Below, one piece after another: positions 17,032 through 25,080 of a stretch of 64,000 bases of DNA. The stretch's first letter is position 1; each line of letters starts with the position of its first letter. The stretch is taken from positions 22,797 through 86,796 of the IMG/VR virus record IMGVR_UViG_3300042564_005700. The stretch is one strand, 5' to 3'. Position numbers and translations under genes: made by a program. The notes below the pieces were generated by a model. That model was not told the origin of the DNA. It saw nothing but the letters and a program-made list of their open reading frames with translations, and searched no databases. This DNA comes from a virus.

Positions 17032-17709
17032 TTAAAGAGGTAATTCTTCTTCACCTTCTTCAGTTTCTTCTTCCTCTTCTTCCTCTTCTTCACCTTGAGC
17101 TGGTTGAGCTTGTGCTTGTCCTTGAACTGGTTGTGCTTGACCTTGTGCTTGTGCTTGACCTTGTGCTTGACCTTGTGCTTGACCTTGTGCTTGACCTTGA
17201 CCTTGACCTTGTGCTGGTTCTTCAAATTCACCTTGAGTTTGTCCTTGAGCTGGTTGAGCTTGTCCTTGAGCTGGTTGAGCTTGTGCTTGACCTTCTGGTT
17301 GAGCCTGTGGCTGAGCCTGTGGTTGAGCCTGTGGCTGAGCTTGTGGTTGAGCTTGTGGTTGAGTTTGAGCCTCACCTTCAGTTTGTACTTGTGGTTGTGC
17401 TTGACCTTGAGTTTGTCCTTGTGCTTGACCACCCATTAATGCTCCACCTGGAATTTTTTCAACATCTAAGTTGTTCATATTGATATACTTAACGATTTCT
17501 TCAGCGATGTCAACATCACCAAAAAATTGACGAAGGTTTTTACCAGTAGTATCTTTTACTTTCTTCACATAAGCATTAATTAATGACTGAGGAATATCAA
17601 TCATAGTCTTAACTTTATAAATATCGTTTACTTGAAAAACAGACTCTTTAATAATTTCTTCTCTGTTCTTTTTAATACGATAGGTTTCAAATGTTCTAAT
17701 ATGCTTCAT
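17032..17709 (-). CDS. Capsid-targeting-like protein with Gln/Ala-rich repeat tail
   Basis: A 225-residue protein. It begins MKHIRTFETYR, nearly the same start as the protein at 7601. Residues 20-90 are an ordinary helical domain. Residues 93-212 are almost entirely Q, A, P, G, T and E in repeats such as QAQPQAQPQ and QGQAQ, and the end is acidic. The tail is probably disordered. The repeated codons make several spurious open frames on the opposite strand. A promoter-like motif is 23 bases upstream and a terminator follows. Confidence 0.7.
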   Translation of the reverse strand: MKHIRTFETYRIKKNREEIIKESVFQVNDIYKVKTMIDIPQSLINAYVKKVKDTTGKNLRQFFGDVDIAEEIVKYINMNNLDVEKIPGGALMGGQAQGQTQGQAQPQVQTEGEAQTQPQAQPQAQPQAQPQAQPQAQPEGQAQAQPAQGQAQPAQGQTQGEFEEPAQGQGQGQAQGQAQGQAQGQAQAQGQAQPVQGQAQAQPAQGEEEEEEEEETEEGEEELPL

Positions 17710-17732
17710 TTTATTTGAATATTTTTTATAGA

Positions 17733-17743
17733 TTATATATTAA
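17733..17743 (-). promoter_or_regulatory. Putative late promoter of the 17032-17709 gene
   Basis: Minus-strand TTAATATATAA ending 23 bases before the ATG and followed by TCTATAAA. The preceding GATAAAAAATGAGTTTTT resembles the sequence before the promoter at 13160. Confidence 0.55.
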
Positions 17744-17767
17744 GTCTAAAAACTCATTTTTTATCAT

Positions 17768-18277
17768 TTAATGAATAAGTAAAGATAATACTAAGCCTAT
17801 TATAGCCACTCCACCGATACCACCACCAATAATCATTTTTACTTTTTGTTTGTGAATTTTATCTAAGTGTAATTTTATTTCTTTATCCTTATTCTCTATT
17901 TCTTTAATATATGTAAGTTCTTTATTCTTATAATCAATAATTTGACTTTGTAGGTTTGATATTTCCTTGTCTTTAACTACTATTAAAGACTTTTGATTAT
18001 TTAATTGAACCTCTTGACTAGCAATCACCATATCTTTTTCATTAATAACTTTAATACAAGCGGAATCAACTGATCCTATTTGAACATTAAGTTTTTCAAA
18101 AAGTGGAATTAAATCTGTTTTATTATCAAGTGCTTGTGCTTGTTCAATTGTCATCACAATAACTTTTTGACCCAATGAGTCAGTCTCAAATCTCGGATAT
18201 TCTATTACTTGAGCCGAAACACTCATTGTTAAAAATAAAAAAGATACACAAATAATATATTTAATTAAATTTTTCAT
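17768..18277 (-). CDS. Secreted coiled-coil protein with C-terminal membrane anchor, spanin-like
   Basis: A 169-residue protein. Residues 1-22 are a signal peptide ending SVSA before Gln23. Residues 80-145 are a coiled coil, and 147-168 a Gly/Ile-rich transmembrane segment. It overlaps by 4 bases a gene for an N-anchored coiled-coil protein. Two coupled periplasmic coiled-coil proteins are typical of phage spanins, which fuse inner and outer membranes at lysis. It has no lipobox cysteine, so a classic o-spanin is not shown. Confidence 0.6.
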   Translation of the reverse strand: MKNLIKYIICVSFLFLTMSVSAQVIEYPRFETDSLGQKVIVMTIEQAQALDNKTDLIPLFEKLNVQIGSVDSACIKVINEKDMVIASQEVQLNNQKSLIVVKDKEISNLQSQIIDYKNKELTYIKEIENKDKEIKLHLDKIHKQKVKMIIGGGIGGVAIIGLVLSLLIH

Positions 18278-18690
18278 TTTATTGTTTTAATTTTTAGAGA
18301 ATTAATTAAATCCTGATCAGTTCTATTAGGAGGATTATTTTTTAATTCTTGAATTTTCTTTCTTGTTTCTTCCATCTCCTTTAATAACTTATTAAGTTGT
18401 TCTTTAGAAGCATTAGCTTTAGTTTTAAATTTCTGTATTTCTAATTCTTGATCAGAAATTTTAATTTTTAATAGAGAATCTTGTTTTCTCAACTCATTAA
18501 AACTAATATTAAGAGAGTTTAAGTGTAATTGAATCGAATCTCTCTTTTCATGAAGTTCTTTGTTCTCTTGTTTTAATTTTTTTAAGTCATCTTTATAGTT
18601 ATCACTTCCTCTGAAATACCACATATAGAAAAATATAAGTGAGAATCCAAGTAATACCAAAATCAGTATAGATTTAATATCCAGTTTCAT
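18274..18690 (-). CDS. N-anchored coiled-coil membrane protein, i-spanin (Rz)-like
   Basis: A 138-residue protein with one transmembrane segment at about 6-25 and then a long charged coiled coil (32-115), ending NPPNRTDQDLINSLKIKTIK. This is the architecture of Rz-type inner-membrane spanins. The next gene overlaps its stop by 4 bases. No endolysin or holin gene is next to the pair, so the lysis role is inferred from architecture alone. Confidence 0.6.
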   Translation of the reverse strand: MKLDIKSILILVLLGFSLIFFYMWYFRGSDNYKDDLKKLKQENKELHEKRDSIQLHLNSLNISFNELRKQDSLLKIKISDQELEIQKFKTKANASKEQLNKLLKEMEETRKKIQELKNNPPNRTDQDLINSLKIKTIK

Positions 18691-18768
18691 AAAAACTTTT
18701 TAATTTTAATGATATATATAAAATAATAAATGTTTCGTGATAAATTATTATCTTTTTAATATTTTCAC

Positions 18769-18776
18769 TATATTTG
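18769..18776 (+). promoter_or_regulatory. Possible host-type -7 promoter element (TATATTTG)
   Basis: TATATTTG matches the Bacteroidota -7 consensus TAnnTTTG, 26 bases before the HAD gene ATG. A clear -33 TTG is not seen, so support is partial. It would allow transcription of the HAD-clpS pair before late genes. Confidence 0.4.
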
Positions 18777-18802
18777 CATTCGATAAAATTTATAAATAGT
18801 AA

Positions 18803-19330
18803 ATGAAGTATAAAAGATTAATATCATTCGATTTTGATGACACCTTATGTCACACGCCAAAACCCGAAGAAGGTGAAAAAATTTGGAAAGAAAAAACCGG
18901 AACAGATTGGCCATACAATGGTTGGTGGGGTAGACCAGAAAGTATTGATCCAGAAATATTTTATGTACCATTAAATCAATGGGTATATGCTAAGTATTTA
19001 GAAGCAGTGGCTGATCCAGATAACTATGTTATTTTAGCAACTGGTCGTCTTAAAAAGAAGGAAGGAATGCTTGCTAATGTTATGAGTATTCTAAATCAAC
19101 ACAATTTATCATTTGATGAAATCCACTTAAACTGGGGAGGTGACACATATAACTTTAAAACTAAACTATTTGAAGAAAAAATAGAAGAACTTGGTGTTAA
19201 AGAGTTTGTTATGTATGATGATAGACACGAACACTTAGTTAAATTTGAAGAATGGGCATCTGAACATCATGTTGATGTAACAATAGTAGACGTTATTAAA
19301 AAAGAAGAGACTAAATATAAAAATATATAA
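18803..19330 (+). CDS. HAD-superfamily phosphatase, RNA-repair HAD-like
   Basis: A 175-residue protein. Motif I is DFDDT (10-14), motif II ATGR (79-82), and the acidic motif is YDDRHEH (138-144). The arrangement with TPKPEEGEKIW and NGWWGRPES after motif I resembles the HAD domain of Swiss-army-knife RNA-repair-like proteins. A nucleic-acid-end or nucleotide phosphatase is likely; the substrate is unknown. It is followed 3 bases later by clpS, so they form an operon. Confidence 0.78.
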   Translation: MKYKRLISFDFDDTLCHTPKPEEGEKIWKEKTGTDWPYNGWWGRPESIDPEIFYVPLNQWVYAKYLEAVADPDNYVILATGRLKKKEGMLANVMSILNQHNLSFDEIHLNWGGDTYNFKTKLFEEKIEELGVKEFVMYDDRHEHLVKFEEWASEHHVDVTIVDVIKKEETKYKNI

Positions 19331-19333
19331 TTT

Positions 19334-19618
19334 ATGGCAACAATTACAAAGAAGAAAACAAAATCGAAAGTACAAGAAATTTTAGCAAAACCTTATAAGC
19401 TAATTCTTCACAATGATGATCACAATACATTTGATTGGGTTATTACTTGTTTAATGAAAGTTTGTAACCACGAGTTAGAACAAGCTAATCAATGTGCTCA
19501 TATAATTCACTATAGAGGAAAGTGTGATGTTAAATACGGAGATTTAGAAACAATCTCAACAATGAAAGATAAACTAAGAGGTGCTGGTCTTTCAGCAACT
19601 ATGGAGTCTAATGATTAA
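19334..19618 (+). CDS. clpS: ClpS adaptor, N-degron recognition
   Basis: A 94-residue protein. YKLILHNDDHNTFDWVI followed by LMKVCNHELEQANQCAHIIH is the ClpS fold, closest in style to Bacteroidota ClpS (NTFD, IIHY.GKC). The N-degron pocket residues are present: Asn27, Asp28, Asp29 and His59, equivalent to E. coli Asn34, Asp35, Asp36 and His66. It would deliver substrates with destabilising N-termini to host ClpA/ClpC-ClpP, or compete with the host adaptor. It was probably acquired from a host. It shares the stop TTAA with the convergent terminase gene. Confidence 0.93.
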   Translation: MATITKKKTKSKVQEILAKPYKLILHNDDHNTFDWVITCLMKVCNHELEQANQCAHIIHYRGKCDVKYGDLETISTMKDKLRGAGLSATMESND

Positions 19619-21744
19619 CTATTAAACCAGTTTTTCCCCTGACTACCTTTATATCTATTCATTTGTTGCTTTCTTATTTTCAGGACTTGTCCATAATCAA
19701 CTCCGTCAACATAGTCCATATTTTTAAGACTTTCTTGAACATAGTTTGTAAATTCTTTATCAACAAATTTACTAGACCAATCCTCTACCATTTCAGAAAA
19801 TTCATGTCTACTAAATATAGTAGTAGCATTAACTATAGTCATAACACTATCATCATTCCCAACATCAGCCGCATATCTAGTATTACCGGCTGTTGTTGTG
19901 TGCTTGACAAAAGTTGTTATTTCTCTGATATTATCTTCATTGTTTATAACAAATGATTTACTTTGCATTAGGTCTTGATAATCTTTAACCATAAGATTTT
20001 TATTCTCACCTACCTTTAAACCCATTTTTTCTTCAGTTGCGTCAGCTCTATGTTTATATCTAACAAAAACCGAAGAACCATAGTTATTATTACCATCAAA
20101 AACATGTGGTAACTCAGCAAATAAAGTATTACCATAGTTATTTAACTCAACTACTACTTTAATATTTTCTGGATTTAAGTATTCAAAGACGATCATATAA
20201 AGTAACTCAGCTAATTGTTTAACTGAAATAAAATTATTTCTGAAAATACCAATTTGTTCTAGTCTAAAGAAATCAACAATAGATTTATAAGACGCTTTTT
20301 GAGATTCTATGAGATCTTTCGGTTTCTCAGAAACTCTAAAAATGTTTATTATAGAGTAATCTTGACCTAAACCTTCAGATATATCAACTGAAATGACTAT
20401 TTTATAATCTTTTCTTTTAAGTGGTATGAATATATCATCATCATCAACCCACTTTAAGTCGTTATAACTAAATTTAAGTTTTCTATCAAACTCTTGTATT
20501 TCTTCAAATACATAGTTCTTTTTATTTCTCAACAAATCATCAATAATAGCCTCATTAAGTAATGATTTAGAAGCATTAATAAATCTTAGTCCATATTCTT
20601 GATTGAAGGCATCTTCACCACCGATATCCTTTATAGCCTCTTCTTTCCAAGTTGTCATTTCAGATATAGCTAAAATAGGAACTTCAAATCCATTCTTATC
20701 AATAAAAGTTGTTTTCTTAACTTCTTCATCTGTACATTTATCATTATTATAAACATAGATAACATCTTTCATATTATCAGTGATATACTTCATCTCAAGT
20801 TTTGTATGTTGAGACCATCTATCCTGCACTACTTGAAATATCTCTTCTTTAGTAACACCATACTCATACATTTTATGAGCGTTTAATCTAATATAAGTTA
20901 TAAATCGACCCGGAACTTGATACCAATAAACCCTCATCGCTTTATAGTTATTCTTTAGTGGATCTCCATCTGGTCGTTCAGCATCAATTAGTAATCTATG
21001 GAATAAATTCATACCATTTGGAGTTGATGTAATAATAATCTTTGAATTTTGAACGGCTGATACGGTTGGGAAAGCAGCAGTATAGTAAGGTTCAATAATA
21101 TTTGAAGGAATATGAGCAAACTCATCTAAGTAAAGTACGTCAATCGTAAAACCAATAGCCGGAGTCTTTGTTCTAGCAGATGTTTTAATTCTACATCCAT
21201 TTTCAAATGTTAATGACTTCTGATTCCAAGTTTTAATACCGGGTTTTAAGAAGAAAGGTAATAAAGAGTAGATAGATTTAATCTTATCAACAATTTCAAC
21301 AGCGGTATCACCTTTGTTGGCAACAATCATTATGTTCTTATCATTATTAAATAGAATAGTATGTAACATAAAAATAGAAGATGAGATAGTCTTACCTACC
21401 TGACGAGATGCCATTAAAATACTAAATCTATTATTAACAAAGTTGTCAAGCATTTCTTTCTGATAATCTCTTAGTAGAATATTATCAATAGATCCATCTT
21501 CTGTTTTAACCTTACAATATTTTTCGGTAAAGTAGTGAACATCTAAAGCACATCTAACATACTCCTGTTGTTCGTCAGGTGTCATCTTAAATGAGGCACC
21601 CGCTCTTCGAAGACCAACCTCACTTTTTAACCAAGGGTTTTGGTATCTTTTAACGACTACTCCATCGTTTATTTTATCTGTTGCTTCATCTACTAATTTA
21701 GTAGTGAAAATCATCTGTCTTTCTTGTTGTTTAGCTACTGCCAT
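19615..21744 (-). CDS. gp17: Terminase large subunit (T4 gp17-like)
   Basis: A 709-residue packaging motor; T4 gp17 has 610. The ATPase domain has SRQVGKT (Walker A, 113-119), VLYLDEFA (Walker B, 203-210) and TSTPNG (coupling motif, 239-244). The nuclease domain begins near residue 450 with IVISVDISEGLGQDYS and continues with VVVELNNYG, carrying RNase H-like acidic residues. It packages and cuts concatemeric DNA at the portal. It is divergent from a probable small subunit gene, 50 bases away. Confidence 0.95.
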   Translation of the reverse strand: MAVAKQQERQMIFTTKLVDEATDKINDGVVVKRYQNPWLKSEVGLRRAGASFKMTPDEQQEYVRCALDVHYFTEKYCKVKTEDGSIDNILLRDYQKEMLDNFVNNRFSILMASRQVGKTISSSIFMLHTILFNNDKNIMIVANKGDTAVEIVDKIKSIYSLLPFFLKPGIKTWNQKSLTFENGCRIKTSARTKTPAIGFTIDVLYLDEFAHIPSNIIEPYYTAAFPTVSAVQNSKIIITSTPNGMNLFHRLLIDAERPDGDPLKNNYKAMRVYWYQVPGRFITYIRLNAHKMYEYGVTKEEIFQVVQDRWSQHTKLEMKYITDNMKDVIYVYNNDKCTDEEVKKTTFIDKNGFEVPILAISEMTTWKEEAIKDIGGEDAFNQEYGLRFINASKSLLNEAIIDDLLRNKKNYVFEEIQEFDRKLKFSYNDLKWVDDDDIFIPLKRKDYKIVISVDISEGLGQDYSIINIFRVSEKPKDLIESQKASYKSIVDFFRLEQIGIFRNNFISVKQLAELLYMIVFEYLNPENIKVVVELNNYGNTLFAELPHVFDGNNNYGSSVFVRYKHRADATEEKMGLKVGENKNLMVKDYQDLMQSKSFVINNEDNIREITTFVKHTTTAGNTRYAADVGNDDSVMTIVNATTIFSRHEFSEMVEDWSSKFVDKEFTNYVQESLKNMDYVDGVDYGQVLKIRKQQMNRYKGSQGKNWFNS

Positions 21745-21765
21745 AATTTTAGGAACAATATCTTT

Positions 21766-21776
21766 TTAATATATAT
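21766..21776. promoter_or_regulatory. Putative shared late promoter between terminase genes
   Basis: TTAATATATAT on the plus strand ends 18 bases before the ATG at 21795. Because the core is self-complementary, the minus strand reads ATATATATTAA toward the large subunit gene. It is the only such motif in the 50-base divergent gap. Confidence 0.45.
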
Positions 21777-21794
21777 TGTAAAAAACCACCTTCT

Positions 21795-22430
21795 ATGTCA
21801 AAAGCAGAAAATGAAAGAAATAGAATAAAGGATGAATTTGATGAAATTCAGTCCGAAAGCGGAGAATTTGATATCAGCAAACACTTAGCAAGACCTGAAG
21901 ATTTACCAGATTTAGGAGCAATTGAGATGTATGATTATGACTCAGATATGACCGTTGCTTCACAACAATCAATGGAAGTATTAGAATCACTTGTAGATTT
22001 ATATCTAAGTGACGTACCACAATTAAAAGAACACCCATATATAAAAAATAAGCTGAGAGATGATGCTTTAGTTTATGCTGAAACAATCTTCTTATCAAAA
22101 ATGACTAGAAAGAACTTCTTATCACAATTGAGACAAGTAGATAATGGTGACAATTCAGCAAGAATGCACGAGGTTGTCAACCAAACAATTGGCCAAATTA
22201 GAGAAAACTCTAAATTCTCATCTACTCAAAGAACTGAATTGGAGAAATTTTATAAAGGACTAAGAAAAGATTTAGGTTTGAACGAAATCGAAAGTCCAGA
22301 TGTTCAAAAAGCAATTGATGACTTCTCAGGAGAAATGCCAGAGTCAGATACAGGTGCTATCATGGATAACAGAAAGTTGAATGATTTGATTAAAAATGCG
22401 ATGATAGGGAAAGATAAAGATTCTAAGTAA
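21795..22430 (+). CDS. Probable terminase small subunit (gp16-like by position)
   Basis: A 211-residue hydrophilic, mostly helical protein. The middle (about 55-160) is predicted to be long helices, consistent with the oligomeric core of small terminases, and both ends are acidic and low in structure. T4 gp16 is 164 residues. The assignment rests on its place next to gp17 and its helical character; there is no diagnostic motif. Confidence 0.5.
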   Translation: MSKAENERNRIKDEFDEIQSESGEFDISKHLARPEDLPDLGAIEMYDYDSDMTVASQQSMEVLESLVDLYLSDVPQLKEHPYIKNKLRDDALVYAETIFLSKMTRKNFLSQLRQVDNGDNSARMHEVVNQTIGQIRENSKFSSTQRTELEKFYKGLRKDLGLNEIESPDVQKAIDDFSGEMPESDTGAIMDNRKLNDLIKNAMIGKDKDSK

Positions 22431-22431
22431 A

Positions 22432-23277
22432 TTATCTATACTTAAAACTTTCAAAAGCCTTAATCAAGTTACTAAATTCAATTTTTACCTTTGTTGTAAC
22501 GAATCGGTTAACTCTATTACCAGTAACAAGGTTAACAAAAAGTAATCTTTCTTCTTGTTTTAATTCACTTTTAATTCTATCCTTTAAATTAGAATCGGTA
22601 TTAGAAAGTAAAACGGTTAAGAGTTTATTTGAATCGATTGCTAATTTTATAGCATTTTCTTCATCATCATAAAAATACAATTCAGTATATTTCTGTAACT
22701 CTTCTTCAGTGAATTTATCACCTTCTGTTTTCAATCCTATAATGTGTTGTAGTAATAGTCTAGCTTTTTTATAAGATATATCATCACTATTTCTATTATA
22801 GAATGTCTCAGAGATGAAATAATACTTTTTAATTTTTAATCCATTTTCTTTTAATTTCTCTTCTATTTTAGAAATCATTACTTCATAGTTTCTTTTATTA
22901 TTTCTAGAACATATAAAGTAAATATCATCATCTGTATTTTTAAGATGTAGTATATTATCTAAATTTAGTGTATATTCTAAATTCTCCATTAACTCTTTAT
23001 TCATAAATTCCTGCATAGAGAATATTAGATTAGAAAAATTAGCTTGATGATTTTTAGATTTAACTTTTATCTTATTCATAAAATCCGAAGAAACCCAATA
23101 GTCGGTTCCTCCAAACTTCATAGAGCTTTCTTGACCTTTATAAATACCTTTTTTTATTAAATTAAACTCGGATTGAGATATTTTTAATATAGGTATACTA
23201 GGCACAGCTTTATCCACAACCCAAACCATACTATTAGTATTTAATATAACATCGATGTCAAAAAAGTGAGCTTTCAT
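22432..23277 (-). CDS. HAD-like protein with incomplete catalytic motif
   Basis: A 281-residue protein. The N-terminus HFFDIDVIL resembles a HAD motif I but has Val in place of the Thr of DxDxT, and YFYDDEENAIK near residue 215 resembles motif IV. Residues 1-30, with VWVVDKAVPSIPILKIS, follow a pattern I associate with phage HAD-like proteins. Phosphatase activity is doubtful. It overlaps the next minus-strand gene by one base (start 23277). Confidence 0.55.
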   Translation of the reverse strand: MKAHFFDIDVILNTNSMVWVVDKAVPSIPILKISQSEFNLIKKGIYKGQESSMKFGGTDYWVSSDFMNKIKVKSKNHQANFSNLIFSMQEFMNKELMENLEYTLNLDNILHLKNTDDDIYFICSRNNKRNYEVMISKIEEKLKENGLKIKKYYFISETFYNRNSDDISYKKARLLLQHIIGLKTEGDKFTEEELQKYTELYFYDDEENAIKLAIDSNKLLTVLLSNTDSNLKDRIKSELKQEERLLFVNLVTGNRVNRFVTTKVKIEFSNLIKAFESFKYR

Positions 23278-23552
23278 TATTTAAAATTTGTTACTTTATA
23301 TCTTACCTGATGAGGCATACCATCAAATCTACTTCCTTCATATTCTTTATCTTTCCATTCAATTCCACCACTAAGTTCAGAATCAAAGCTTTTACATTTA
23401 TAACAATATAAAGGAGCCATCATTTCAATATCATCCATTGGTTCATTTTTTGTTATTTTAACATCTGGATTCACAGGTACCATATCTTCTTTTCTATAAA
23501 CAAAAGTCGCTTTACACCAGGCATTTCGACAAATAGATTTTAATTGTTCCAT
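23277..23552 (-). CDS. Small zinc-ribbon-like protein
   Basis: A 91-residue protein with Cys8 and Cys13 and, near residue 50, CYKC, a possible four-cysteine zinc site. No other motif is seen. A TTAATATATAA motif lies 4 bases before its ATG. It is co-directional and coupled with the HAD-like gene. Confidence 0.58.
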   Translation of the reverse strand: MEQLKSICRNAWCKATFVYRKEDMVPVNPDVKITKNEPMDDIEMMAPLYCYKCKSFDSELSGGIEWKDKEYEGSRFDGMPHQVRYKVTNFK

Positions 23553-23570
23553 GTAATTATATATTAAAAA

Positions 23571-23597
23571 AAAATCCCATCATTTAGATGGGATTTT
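23571..23597 (-). terminator. Terminator of the 23620-24075 gene
   Basis: A hairpin AATCCCATC / GATGGGATT with a five-base loop, flanked by A and T runs, 22 bases after the stop codon of the minus-strand gene. Confidence 0.78.
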
Positions 23598-23619
23598 AAT
23601 TAACATATATATTTTTTAT

Positions 23620-24075
23620 TTATTTTACCATATCTCTACTAATTGCAAAGTTGTATAAAATTGGTAGATTAAGATACTTTACAAATCCGTCTCTTACATC
23701 TGCTAGTTTTTTTGATTTTTTAATGATATTTATTATTAGAAATCCAAATTCTTCTTGAAATTCTAAATAACTATCACACCATGGTTTATTATAGTGGTTT
23801 AGTGTTCTCCACTCTGCATAACCACCTGTTAACCAAAATAAGGCCTTCTCAGGTGTTATATCTTCATAAATTATTTTATCTATCTCGGTATTCCAAATCG
23901 GGTCATTCCATTCTAATTTTCTCATAAGAATTGATACACCTTCTGCAATGTCAGAAGTTGACTCTTTTCCTATTTCAAAAAAATAATCACCTGATTCTTT
24001 TTTAACTCTGATTACATTTTGATTCAAAATTTCCTTAGCTCTTTCTTCTTCAAGAACAATTCTTTTTCTCTTCAT
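23620..24075 (-). CDS. Hypothetical protein
   Basis: A 151-residue protein starting MKRKRIVLEEERAKEIL. It has several Trp residues (ALFWLTGGYAEWRTL) and a helical, basic C-terminus. I recognise no family. Probably transcribed with the small gene 9 bases upstream and ended by the hairpin at 23571. Confidence 0.58.
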   Translation of the reverse strand: MKRKRIVLEEERAKEILNQNVIRVKKESGDYFFEIGKESTSDIAEGVSILMRKLEWNDPIWNTEIDKIIYEDITPEKALFWLTGGYAEWRTLNHYNKPWCDSYLEFQEEFGFLIINIIKKSKKLADVRDGFVKYLNLPILYNFAISRDMVK

Positions 24076-24084
24076 AATAATTTG

Positions 24085-24387
24085 TTATTTTTTTATATCT
24101 TGAGTTAAATTAACACCACTATGCCATTTTCCCCCAAAATTACCACTCTCCCATATCCCGTTTTCCCAATTTCCATAAAAGTCACCATTTTTAAAAATAC
24201 CATAGTGCCAGTCTCCAGTAAAGAAACTACCACCATTCCAAATAAGTGTACCTTTTTCTATCTCAATTTGAGCATTCTCGATTTCCGAGTCGATTAACCA
24301 ATAAAAATTCTCACTTAAAAGAATATCATCGATTTCTACCTCTGTGGTATAAGTCTTATTACGATATTTTAGCTCTATGTATCTCAT
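24085..24387 (-). CDS. Small repeat protein with W-x-x-G / G-x-F units
   Basis: A 100-residue protein. Residues 45-92 contain short repeats such as LIWNGGSFFTGDW, GIFKNGDFYGNW and GIWESGNFGGKW, which suggest a small beta-sheet or beta-helix stack like MORN or phage W-G repeat proteins. The first 40 residues are a separate acidic strand region. Function unknown. Confidence 0.62.
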   Translation of the reverse strand: MRYIELKYRNKTYTTEVEIDDILLSENFYWLIDSEIENAQIEIEKGTLIWNGGSFFTGDWHYGIFKNGDFYGNWENGIWESGNFGGKWHSGVNLTQDIKK

Positions 24388-24495
24388 ACAAAAAATTTAA
24401 TTGTATAATATATATATTCAATTTTTGAACAGTTAAATAATTGACCTTGATTTTTTATCAAAAAATGGTGGTGCTTAAAAAAAATATATTTTAAA

Positions 24496-24528
24496 ATAAA
24501 AAAACCGGAATTATTCCCGGTTTTTTAA
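24496..24528 (-). terminator. Terminator of the 24552-24899 gene
   Basis: A hairpin with AACCGG and CCGGTT arms around AATTATTC, flanked by A and T runs, about 24 bases past the minus-strand stop. Confidence 0.75.
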
Positions 24529-24551
24529 GATTTGTATAAAAATAGGTATTT

Positions 24552-24899
24552 TTATTGACCATCAAGAAAACTTTTTTCGTTTTCAGTTATGGATGTGATA
24601 CCATATTTAGCAATTTTATCAAGTATTGAATCTACATCCATTACAACTTCTTTTTTAGCCAATGTGATTGTTTCCATTTTTGACAAGAAATCCATGTATT
24701 CGTCAGAGTAAATCATTTTTGTGATCTTCTTAGTAGTAAAAGCCACTAATATACCAGAACTCAAGTCGATCCAGATTTTAACAGAGTCAGCTTTTTTATG
24801 TTTGTCTAAGAAATCATAATTAAGTTTGTATACAGAAGCAAGTTCTTGAAGTTTGCTTTGATTGTATTTTGTTAAGTCGATACAGATTATATTTTTCAT
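24552..24899 (-). CDS. Hypothetical protein with a shared LDKI...EK-type C-terminus
   Basis: A 115-residue protein. The C-terminal segment ILDKIAKYGITSITENEKSF resembles the C-terminus of the protein at 5380 and the N-terminal region of that at 50608, and recalls the short C-terminal motif of some Bacteroidota membrane proteins (DUF6576-like). The rest, MKNIICIDLTKYNQ onward, is not recognised. It has its own host-type promoter candidate and terminator, so it may be expressed apart from virion genes. Confidence 0.6.
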   Translation of the reverse strand: MKNIICIDLTKYNQSKLQELASVYKLNYDFLDKHKKADSVKIWIDLSSGILVAFTTKKITKMIYSDEYMDFLSKMETITLAKKEVVMDVDSILDKIAKYGITSITENEKSFLDGQ

Positions 24900-24918
24900 A
24901 GTGGATTTATTATTTATA

Positions 24919-24926
24919 CAAATATA
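24919..24926 (-). promoter_or_regulatory. Possible host-type promoter (TTTG - 20 - TATATTTG)
   Basis: On the minus strand TATATTTG matches TAnnTTTG, and TTTG lies 20 bases upstream, close to Bacteroidota -33/-7 spacing. The ATG at 24899 is 19 bases downstream. Confidence 0.45.
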
Positions 24927-25046
24927 ACAATAATTTCAATTCAAATCAAATATTATGATATATATTTTTTATTATTTTCAATAAATATTATCAATGTCTC
25001 AAATATACGGACTTATTATGAATAATGAAAAATAGAGTTAAATCTT

Positions 25047-25057
25047 TTAATATATAC
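25047..25057 (+). promoter_or_regulatory. Putative late promoter of the 25081 gene
   Basis: TTAATATATAC ending 23 bases before the ATG at 25081, the common spacing in this window. It helps to choose that ATG over the in-frame TTG at 25060. Confidence 0.5.
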
Positions 25058-25080
25058 TTTTGAAAAAAATACATATTTAT

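Noticed and set aside
17095-17483. Long plus-strand open frames of Leu, Ser and Val
   Set aside because: They are antisense shadows of the Gln/Ala repeat tail of the 17032 gene; repeats with few stop codons create them.
25060-25080. TTG start for the large virion protein
   Set aside because: A late promoter motif 23 bases before the ATG at 25081 fits the pattern in other genes; the TTG would be almost on the motif.
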